This document shows, in pieces, positions 24,438-31,701 of a stretch of DNA of 64,000 nt. The notes under the pieces are model-generated. The model worked only from the letters and a program-made list of their open reading frames with translations, was not told the DNA's origin and made no database searches. Each line of letters begins with the position of its first letter. Within the stretch, counting starts at the first letter, position 1. A program made the translations under genes and the position numbers. The stretch is from contig CAVPSV010000002.1 of NCBI GenBank assembly GCA_963708625.1, forward strand, positions 62,001-126,000. The letters are read 5' to 3'. Origin of the DNA: DASXIF01 sp036498145. GTDB taxonomy: Bacteria > Actinomycetota > Actinomycetes > Mycobacteriales > Jatrophihabitantaceae.

Positions 24438-24666
24438 TCCTGGCGGGCCGCCCGTTGCGGTCCCGATCCGAATGCAGCCACCTGCGCCGACAGCCCGTGG
24501 TTACCGGGCAGTAGGCGACCGTAGAGCGCGGATCCGGGGTTGAGATTTGGTCACGTTGACGATTTCCCGGCCCCAACTCGTGCATTCGGTCGTCGCCGTG
24601 GGTTAACGTGCCTGCGATCACACGGGCACTCGACTGCCCAGTAACGCCCTCATAGGAGGCAAATCA

Positions 24667-25876
24667 GTGCGAAACCGTACGCTGTCCGCAGCGGTCGTCA
24701 TCGCCACCGCCGGCGCGCTTGCGCTCACAGCATGTTCGAGCAGCAAGAAGTCCAACACAGGCGGTCTGAACGGTGGCGGCGGCACCACGGGCGGTTCCTC
24801 TCAGACCTACAAGATCGGCTTCATCGGCGCTCTGTCCGGCCCGAACGCGCAGCTGGGCATCAACGAGCGCAACGGCGCCCAACTCGCCGTCGACCAGGCG
24901 AACTCATCGGGCAAGAACCACTTCACGATCACCCTGGACCCCCAGGACAGTGAGGGCGACCCGGCCAAGGCACCTGCGGCCGCCACCGCGCTGATCTCCG
25001 ACCCCTCGGTGATCGCGACTGTGGGCCCGGCGTTCTCGGGTGAGAGCAAGGCGGTCGACCCGACCTTCTGTGGCGCGACACCACCGATGCCGATCGTCAC
25101 CGCATCGGCCTCGAACGGCACGCTGCAGGACCAGGGCTACAAGTGCTGGCACCGGATCATCCCGAACGACAACGTCGAAGGCACCCAGGGTGCTGACTGG
25201 CTGGCCCGGACCGGATCGAAGAAGGTCTTCGTCCTCGACGACAAGAGCACCTACGGCGCCGGCGTCGCGGCCACCATGGCCACCGAGCTGAAGGCCAAGG
25301 GCGTCACCGTCGTTACCGGCAGCGTTGACGGCACCAGCACCAAGAACTACAACCCGATCGCCGGCACGATCGCATCATCCGGTGCCGACGCCATGTTCTA
25401 CGGTGGCTACGACGCGCAGGCTGCGTTGCTCGCCAAGGCACTGGTGACGGCTGGCTTCCACGGTCGCACCGTGACCGGCAACGGTGGCAAGTCGAGCATC
25501 TTCACCAGCAACGCAGGCCCGGCCGGCAACGGTTGGTACTTCACCTGTGGTTGCCAGGACGCGACGACCGCTCCGGCGGCGCAGGCGTTCGCGGCGGCGT
25601 ACCAGACGAAGTTCAACACGCCACCGTCGACATACTCGCCCGAGGCCTACGACGCGACGAACCTGATCATCGACGCGATCTCCAAGGTGTCGGGTACCGC
25701 CACCCGGACGAACGTCCTCACGCAGCTGAACACCGAGGACTTCCAGGGCATCACCACCGAGATCAAGTTCCAGTCGAACGGTGAGCTGGCTTCGTCGAGC
25801 TTGGTCGTGAACCTGTTCAAGCAGACCGGCCGGCGCCATCAAGGGGCTGGGTGACATAAACAAGATCAACTCTTAG
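24667..25876 (+). CDS. livK: Branched-chain amino acid type ABC transporter substrate-binding lipoprotein
   Basis: The extracellular ligand receptor of the transporter encoded downstream. GTG 24667 follows AGGAGG. A signal peptide (AVVIATAGALALTAC) ends in a lipobox, and the mature part is a type I periplasmic-binding fold beginning YKIGFIGALSGPNAQLGINE. The specific ligand (Leu/Ile/Val, other amino acids or amides) cannot be told from sequence. A C-terminal +1 break at about 25831 changes only the last residues: the literal stop is 25852-25854, while skipping a C gives GGAIKGLGDINKINS and a stop at 25874-25876 (about 402 aa). Confidence 0.92.
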
Positions 25877-25882
25877 CAAGCG

Positions 25883-25950
25883 ACTCAGCTGACAGCTGAG
25901 TGAACGTCAACTGGGGGGGCGGACCGGATTCATCCGGTTCGCCCCCTTCG
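25883..25950 (+). terminator. Two hairpins between livK and livH
   Basis: The first hairpin is ACTCAGCT-GAC-AGCTGAGT (25883-25901), a perfect 8-bp stem. The second is a 15-bp stem with one mismatch, GGGGGCGGACCGGAT against ATCCGGTTCGCCCCC (25915-25946), followed by TTCGTT. They could end most transcripts after livK, giving excess binding protein over membrane components, or protect the 3' end of livK mRNA. No long U-tract is present. Confidence 0.6.
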
Positions 25951-26011
25951 TTCCGCAATCTGCAATGGTCGGGCAGTCTCGCCGACCGGTGTGCTTAGGA
26001 GGAGCCCGGGC

Positions 26012-26962
26012 GTGGCCCACTCAGTCGACTACCTGCATCAGCTGCCGCAGCTGATCGTCATTGGACTAGAGCAGGGGTCCATCTACTCGCTGGTCGCCCT
26101 CGGCTACACGCTCGTGTACGGCGTGCTGCAGCTGATCAACTTCGCGCACAGCGAAGTGTTCATGGCCGGCGGGTTCGGCAGCTTGCTGATCGTGCAGGAG
26201 ATCGTGGGCTCCCGACATCTCACCGGGGCGATGGTGCCCCTGACCCTCGTTGCGGGTCTGCTCGTCGGAGCTTTCTGCGGCGCCGCGATCGCATGGCTGC
26301 TGGAGAAGGTGGCGTACAAAACGTTGCGCCGCAACGGTGCGCCCAAGCTGGCCTTCCTGATCAGTGCCATCGGCGCTTCGCTGTTCTTATCGAACCTCGC
26401 CGGCAAGTTGTTCAACCGACTACCGAACAACTCGATGCCGACCTACTTCAACGTCAACCGCGTGCTGTTCCGCGTCGGCACCGCCAAGGTCACGCTGCTG
26501 GTGGCCATCATCGTGATCACGGCCTTCGTAATGATGATCTTCCTCGATCGGCTGGTGAATCGGACCAAGCTCGGCCGCAGCATTCGCGCGGTGGCTGAGG
26601 ATGCGCCGACGGCAGCGCTGATGGGCATCGACATCGACAAAACGATTTCACGCACGTTCATCATCGGTGGCGCGCTCGCCGGCGTGGCCGGCTTCCTGTA
26701 CGGCACCGCGTTCACCGTCTTCAACCTGATGGGCTTCACCCCCGGCGTCAAAGCGTTCGCGGCGGCGGTGCTCGGCGGCATCGGCAACATCCGCGGCGCC
26801 ATGATCGGCGGGCTGCTACTGGGTGAAGCGGAGGTTCTCATCTCCTCCTCACCGTGGGTCGGCGCCCAGTGGAACGACGTGGTGAGCTTCATCGTGTTGG
26901 TGCTCATCTTGCTGGTACGCCCAACCGGCATCCTGGGTGAGCGGTTGGGGCGTGCCGCATGA
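26012..26962 (+). CDS. livH: Branched-chain amino acid type ABC transporter permease LivH
   Basis: An inner-membrane permease of 316 aa. GTG 26012 follows AGGAGGA at eight bases and is preferred to an upstream in-frame start at 25991. It has about eight hydrophobic helices. Family marks are GLEQGSIYSLVALGYTLVYG, LINFAHSEVFMAGGF, the EAA-like loop RTKLGRSIRAVAEDAPTAAL and GGIGNIRGAMIGGLLLG. It overlaps livM by ATGA, so the two permeases are translationally coupled. It belongs with livK, livM, livG and livF in one transport system. Confidence 0.95.
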   Translation: MAHSVDYLHQLPQLIVIGLEQGSIYSLVALGYTLVYGVLQLINFAHSEVFMAGGFGSLLIVQEIVGSRHLTGAMVPLTLVAGLLVGAFCGAAIAWLLEKVAYKTLRRNGAPKLAFLISAIGASLFLSNLAGKLFNRLPNNSMPTYFNVNRVLFRVGTAKVTLLVAIIVITAFVMMIFLDRLVNRTKLGRSIRAVAEDAPTAALMGIDIDKTISRTFIIGGALAGVAGFLYGTAFTVFNLMGFTPGVKAFAAAVLGGIGNIRGAMIGGLLLGEAEVLISSSPWVGAQWNDVVSFIVLVLILLVRPTGILGERLGRAA

Positions 26963-29181
26963 ACCGAACCACGAAGATGTGGATGCAGCGGCTGGTCGCC
27001 TGCCTGTTCGGCGGCGTAGTGCTCGCACTGATGGTGGGCAATCAGGAAGGTTCGCAGACCGACTTCGGCATTTCCTTCCGCAAAGCGGTGTCCTTCCCGC
27101 GCATCATCGTGTTCCTGCTCATCGGGCTGGTCATTTTCGCGTTGATCTCGCTCTGGCCGCTGGTACGTCCGTACATCAAGCGTCCCGGCATGGCGCCGCT
27201 AGGCACGGGCATGCTGGTCGTGATCGGCGCCCAGACGATCATGAACTGGTACGACCCGCTCGCCTCGTCCAAGGGCAGCGGCAAGTTCAGTGCGGTGCAC
27301 TCGGCGCTCAGCGGCCAGTCCGGCCTGTCGCCGATCACCAAGCCATTCTTCGGCTGGCTTTCGTGGACGTTGTGGGGCCTTGCCGCGGTGGCGTGTCTGG
27401 CCGCGGTCGTCCTGCGGATGCGCCTACTGGGCTACGTCACGGCGGCACTCGGCGTGCTCGGGGCGGTGCTCGCCTACGTGGCGCACCACGACGTGGTCAG
27501 CGTCGGCGGTGGGATCGACCATTCGCTCGGTGTGTACGCCGACATCATCGGGTTCGGCACGATCGCCGGTGCGGGTATCGCGGCGGTGCACTCGCGCACC
27601 GAGGTGGCGGACACCCGGGGATTCGTCACCAGAGCACTGGACTGGCGGCCCGGCCTGCCGTTCGCCGTGGTCGGTCTGATCCTCGGGCTGCTCGCCTACA
27701 CCTCGGACTGCTGGTTCGGCCCGCTCACGCTCAACGCGAGCTTCAGTCAGACCCACACCGATTTCTCCGGCGAGGGCATCAGCTCGATCGCTTCCCAGTA
27801 CCTCTCCTGGCTGGGCTGGGTGCTGTTCGCCGCGGCCGCGGTGCTTGCACTGGCTACCACCTACCTGCGCGAGCGGCGGTTGGGCTGGCTGGGTGCGGCC
27901 GTGTCGGTGGCCGGCATCGTGCTCACCTTCATCACCATCCACTCGCTGACCAATGTGGGCTCTAAGGCGGCACCACAGCATGGCGGGAACTGGAAGAACC
28001 TCGGCGTCGGCGGCTACATGGCGTGCCTTGTGTTCGCGTTGTTCGCCGCGGCGACAGTGGCCGCCGCCTCGCGCCCCAAGGTGCGCGCGGGCGTCGACAC
28101 GCCCGCGGTAGAGCTGCCGGTGACCGCGATGGCGGGGCGGGTGAAGCGCTCGTCCACCAACCGAGCCATCCTGATTGCGGCGGCGGCCCTGGCGATCTTC
28201 TACCCGCCCATGCTGCCGGTCACCTGGCAGAACGTGCTGGTGGTGCAGATCGGCGTCTACGTCTTGCTGGCGATCGGCCTCAACGTGGTGGTGGGCTGGG
28301 CCGGACTGCTCGACCTCGGGTACATCGCGTTCTACGAGATCGGTGCCTACACCACCGCGTACCTGGTCGGTGCGCTACCGCGCAAACCCCCGCACTGGCT
28401 GCACATGACGCCGCTCGCCACGATCCCGTTCGCGATCGTCGCCTGTCTCATCGCCGGCGTATTGCTCGGCGCACCCACGCTGCGGCTGCGCGGTGACTAC
28501 CTCGCCATCGTGACGCTCGGGTTCGGTGAGATCGTGCAGATCCTCGCCATCAACAACCCCGGCGGCCTCACCGGCGGCCCGCAGGGCCCGTCCATCCCGC
28601 ACCCGAGGATCCACCTCGGTGGGCTGCACATCACCTGGGGCGAGGACAACCTGCCGTATTGGTACCTGCTACTGGTGATGATCGTCATCGTGGTGGTGTT
28701 GTTCTACCGCCTGGAGGGGTCTCGGCTGGGCCGTGCCTGGGCGGCTATCCGCGAGGACGAGGTGGCCGCGCAGGCCTCCGGCGTCAACACGGTGCGGGTG
28801 AAGCTGCTCGCGTTCGCGATCGGCGCGTCGACGTCGGCGTTGGCCGGCACGTTCTTCGCCAGCCAGGTCGGCTACTTCGACCCGACGCTGTTCACCCTGC
28901 AGGCGTCCATCCTGATCGTCGCGTACGTGGTGTTCGGTGGCATGGGGTCGTTGCAGGGCGCCATGGCCGGTGCTGCGGCCCTGACCTGGTTGCCCCAGTT
29001 CCTCAAGGACCAGGTGCCGCAGGACGACCGGCAGATGTGGGTCGGTGCGCTGGTCCTCGCGATGATGATCTTCAGGCCGGCCGGTCTGCTACCGGCCAAG
29101 CGCCGCAAGGCAGAACTCGAGGGTTTGGACGAGGGAGAGTCGGCGGAGACGTTCGCCATACCGAGGGCGGGTGCACTCTAG
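26959..29181 (+). CDS. livM: Branched-chain amino acid type ABC transporter permease LivM with long N-terminal membrane extension
   Basis: The C-terminal portion (from about residue 400) is a standard LivM permease: LNVVVGWAGLLDLGYIAFYEIGAY, LRLRGDYLAIVTLGFGEIVQI, GSRLGRAWAAIREDEVAAQASG and VVFGGMGSLQGAMAGAA. The first 390 or so residues add roughly eight further hydrophobic segments with no recognised domain, giving 740 aa against a usual 300-400. No frame break separates the halves. ATG 26959 overlaps the livH stop. The extension may be a separate membrane module specific to actinobacteria; its role is unknown. Confidence 0.92.
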   Translation: MNRTTKMWMQRLVACLFGGVVLALMVGNQEGSQTDFGISFRKAVSFPRIIVFLLIGLVIFALISLWPLVRPYIKRPGMAPLGTGMLVVIGAQTIMNWYDPLASSKGSGKFSAVHSALSGQSGLSPITKPFFGWLSWTLWGLAAVACLAAVVLRMRLLGYVTAALGVLGAVLAYVAHHDVVSVGGGIDHSLGVYADIIGFGTIAGAGIAAVHSRTEVADTRGFVTRALDWRPGLPFAVVGLILGLLAYTSDCWFGPLTLNASFSQTHTDFSGEGISSIASQYLSWLGWVLFAAAAVLALATTYLRERRLGWLGAAVSVAGIVLTFITIHSLTNVGSKAAPQHGGNWKNLGVGGYMACLVFALFAAATVAAASRPKVRAGVDTPAVELPVTAMAGRVKRSSTNRAILIAAAALAIFYPPMLPVTWQNVLVVQIGVYVLLAIGLNVVVGWAGLLDLGYIAFYEIGAYTTAYLVGALPRKPPHWLHMTPLATIPFAIVACLIAGVLLGAPTLRLRGDYLAIVTLGFGEIVQILAINNPGGLTGGPQGPSIPHPRIHLGGLHITWGEDNLPYWYLLLVMIVIVVVLFYRLEGSRLGRAWAAIREDEVAAQASGVNTVRVKLLAFAIGASTSALAGTFFASQVGYFDPTLFTLQASILIVAYVVFGGMGSLQGAMAGAAALTWLPQFLKDQVPQDDRQMWVGALVLAMMIFRPAGLLPAKRRKAELEGLDEGESAETFAIPRAGAL

Positions 29182-30123
29182 ATGACGATGACCCAAAATC
29201 CGGCGTCGGCGAACGCCCTGCCACCGAACGACAGCCGCGAGGTGGTGTTCGACGTCAGCCACGTCACGCTGCGCTTCGGCGGTGTGGTCAGCCTCAACGA
29301 CGTCTCGATGCGCATGTACCGCGGCGAGGTCCTGGCGGTGATCGGTCCGAACGGCGCGGGCAAGACCTCGCTGTTCAACTCGCTCACCGGTGTGTATACG
29401 CCGCAGGAGGGGACGGTCACCGTCATCGGCCGTCCCGGTGCGGAGCCGGTCAACGTGATCGGCAAGAAGACGCATGTGGTGAACCATCTCGGCGTGGCGC
29501 GTACGTTCCAGAACATCAGGTTGTTTCCGGCGCTTACCGCCATCGAGAACGTGAAGGTGGGCATTGAGACCCGCCAGCACGCCGGGCCGCTGGCCGCCAT
29601 GCTCGGCATGCCGTGGCAGCGCAAGGAGGAGAAGGAGAGCACCCAGGCTGCGATGCGCCTGCTGGCGGAGGTGGGCCTGCGTGGCAAGGCCAATGAGCTG
29701 GCCGGCTCGCTGGCCTACGGAGAGCAGCGACGGTTGGAGATCGCTCGCGCACTCGGCACCGACCCAGGCGTCCTGCTGCTCGACGAACCGGCCGCGGGCA
29801 CGAACCCGGCCGAGAAGCGAGATCTGGCCGAGCTGATCGCACGGATCAACAGCACCATGAACGTCAGCGTCCTGCTCATCGAACACGACATGAAGCTGGT
29901 CATGTCGATCGCGCACCGGATCGTGGTGCTGAACTTCGGCGAGAAGATCGCCGAGGGCACCCCGCACGACATTCAGCGCGACCCGGTGGTGGTCGCTGCC
30001 TACCTCGGCACGTCGGCAGAGGAGGCGGCCCAGCAGGCCGAGGACCAACCCGAGATGCATCTCATCGACACCAGCACGGTGCAGATAGACGAGGATGTCA
30101 GCGATGACCTCACCGACGAGTGA
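29182..30123 (+). CDS. livG: ABC transporter ATP-binding protein LivG
   Basis: The first of two ATPases energising the Liv-type importer. The ATG directly follows the livM stop. Walker A is GPNGAGKTS, the Q-loop region is VARTFQNIRLF, the signature is the LivG-typical LAYGEQRRLEIARAL, Walker B is VLLLDEPAAGTN, and the switch histidine is in LLIEHDMKLVM. Length is 313 aa, including a Glu/Asp-rich C-terminal tail after the canonical end (about residue 275). The livF start lies inside its 3' end. Confidence 0.95.
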   Translation: MTMTQNPASANALPPNDSREVVFDVSHVTLRFGGVVSLNDVSMRMYRGEVLAVIGPNGAGKTSLFNSLTGVYTPQEGTVTVIGRPGAEPVNVIGKKTHVVNHLGVARTFQNIRLFPALTAIENVKVGIETRQHAGPLAAMLGMPWQRKEEKESTQAAMRLLAEVGLRGKANELAGSLAYGEQRRLEIARALGTDPGVLLLDEPAAGTNPAEKRDLAELIARINSTMNVSVLLIEHDMKLVMSIAHRIVVLNFGEKIAEGTPHDIQRDPVVVAAYLGTSAEEAAQQAEDQPEMHLIDTSTVQIDEDVSDDLTDE

Positions 30124-30883
30124 GCCGACCACAGGGCCAACGACCGAGCGCACCGGGCCGCCGCGTCTGATGCTCGAGGTCCGCGACATGGAAGTTCGGT
30201 ACGGAGCGATCAAGGCGCTCAAAGGCATCTCGTTCGAGGTGAACGAGGGCGAGATCGTGGCGATGCTCGGTGCGAACGGTGCCGGCAAGACAACGACACA
30301 GAAGACGATCTCCGGCATGCTTCGCCCGTCGCTCGGCTCCATCACCTACGAGGGCAAGCGCATCGACGGCATCCCGGCACACGAGCTGATCGGTCTCGGA
30401 ATCTGCCACGTCCCCGAAGGCCGGCACGTGTTCCCCCGCATGTCGGTCTCGGAGAACCTGGAGATGGGGGCGTACCGGTTCAAGAAGGTCGACCAACGCG
30501 ACCTGGACTGGGTGTTGGAGCTGTTTCCCCGGCTGCGTGAGCGGTATACGCAGATCGGCGGCACGCTGTCCGGCGGCGAGCAGCAGATGCTCGCGATCGC
30601 CCGCGCATTGATGGGTAAGCCGCGTCTGCTGCTGTTGGACGAACCGTCCATGGGGCTCGCACCCATGATCGTGGCGCAGATCTTCGAGATCCTCCGAGAG
30701 ATCAACTCGACCGGCGTGACGGTGTTGCTGGTGGAGCAGAACGCCGCGCAGGCACTCGCGCTGGCCGACCGGGGGTACGTGCTGGAGACCGGGGAAGTGG
30801 TGCTCACTGGCACCGGCCAGGAACTGCTCGCCGATGATCGGGTGCGGGCCGCGTATCTGGGCGAAGAGATCGCGGCATCTTAG
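30104..30883 (+). CDS. livF: ABC transporter ATP-binding protein LivF
   Basis: The second ATPase of the importer. ATG 30104 follows GAGG at nine bases; an in-frame ATG at 30095 is possible but has no site. The gene overlaps livG by 20 bases. Walker A is GANGAGKTT, the signature is TLSGGEQQMLAIARAL, Walker B is LLLLDEPSMGLAP and the switch histidine is replaced by Gln in LLVEQNAAQ, the normal LivF pattern. The protein is 259 aa with a Thr/Pro-rich N-terminus before LMLEVRDMEVRYG. It closes the livKHMGF operon. Confidence 0.95.
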   Translation: MTSPTSEPTTGPTTERTGPPRLMLEVRDMEVRYGAIKALKGISFEVNEGEIVAMLGANGAGKTTTQKTISGMLRPSLGSITYEGKRIDGIPAHELIGLGICHVPEGRHVFPRMSVSENLEMGAYRFKKVDQRDLDWVLELFPRLRERYTQIGGTLSGGEQQMLAIARALMGKPRLLLLDEPSMGLAPMIVAQIFEILREINSTGVTVLLVEQNAAQALALADRGYVLETGEVVLTGTGQELLADDRVRAAYLGEEIAAS

Positions 30884-31014
30884 CCACACGCGGTCGACGG
30901 GCCAAGGCCTGGCACAACAACTTGCCAGAGCTGTGACCTGCCTCGCCAGCGCCCGGGGCTGGCTCTATCGTTGCGGCTGCAGTTGTTCTCGGCGGGAACA
31001 ATTCAGAGGAGATC

Positions 31015-31614
31015 ATGGCGGTGCGTCGCGCGAACGTACGGATCCGTCCGGTCCAAAGCGCTGATGTCATGGATTTGGTGGATCTAACCCAGTCCATCGA
31101 TCTCAACTCCGGGGTTTTCAGCGGCCGCCCGCTGCTCAACGACGACACCGCGCACCTGGCTCGGCGATTCTCCGAAATCATCAGTGCCGGCTCGCGCAGC
31201 CTGCTGGTGGCCGTGGACGAATCTGACGCCCTGGTGGGCCTACTCGTCGCCAAGCAGGACGAAATCGGCGCGATCGACCCGACGCAGGCACTGTTTGTCA
31301 GCCATCTGCTGGTCAATCCGAAGTACCGTCGCCGGGGCGTCGGACGCATGCTGCTGATCGCCGCGGTGCACCTGGCCGAAGAGCAAGGCATCGACCAGAT
31401 ATTGGCGACCGCGGCGGCGGGTTCGCGGGAGGGCAACCGCTACCTGGCCCGGCTCGGATTCGCACCCCTGGTGGTACACCGGACCGCGCCGACCAGCGTG
31501 CTCCGCCGCACGCTCGGCATCACCGACGTGACGGAACGCGTCGCCGTGCTGCGCCGGGCCCGGATCCGTGCCGGACGCGCCGGACTCGCCGCGCGCGCGG
31601 CCCGGGGCGCATAA
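31015..31614 (+). CDS. GNAT-family N-acetyltransferase
   Basis: A 199-aa protein. ATG 31015 follows CAGAGGAG. The acetyl-CoA binding motif A is clear: VSHLLVNPKYRRRGVGRMLL, with the pyrophosphate-binding RRRGVG, and motif B follows in GNRYLARLGFAPL. The substrate (amine, protein N-terminus or small molecule) is unknown. An Arg/Ala-rich C-terminal tail (RRARIRAGRAGLAARAA) is basic. It stands alone between livF and polA. Confidence 0.85.
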   Translation: MAVRRANVRIRPVQSADVMDLVDLTQSIDLNSGVFSGRPLLNDDTAHLARRFSEIISAGSRSLLVAVDESDALVGLLVAKQDEIGAIDPTQALFVSHLLVNPKYRRRGVGRMLLIAAVHLAEEQGIDQILATAAAGSREGNRYLARLGFAPLVVHRTAPTSVLRRTLGITDVTERVAVLRRARIRAGRAGLAARAARGA

Positions 31615-31688
31615 CCCGCCAGCCCGTCCCAGTCCCGCCCACACTCACAACGGCCCTCGTAGCTCGATTGCGCGTCGGAGCCGCCACC

Positions 31689-31694
31689 TAGACT
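31689..31694 (+). promoter_or_regulatory. -10 element for a leaderless polA mRNA
   Basis: TAGACT ends seven bases before the GTG of polA, which has no ribosome binding site. A TTGCGC some 15 bases upstream is only a weak -35. A transcript beginning at or next to the GTG is inferred. Confidence 0.4.
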
Positions 31695-31701
31695 CGCGGG
31701 C

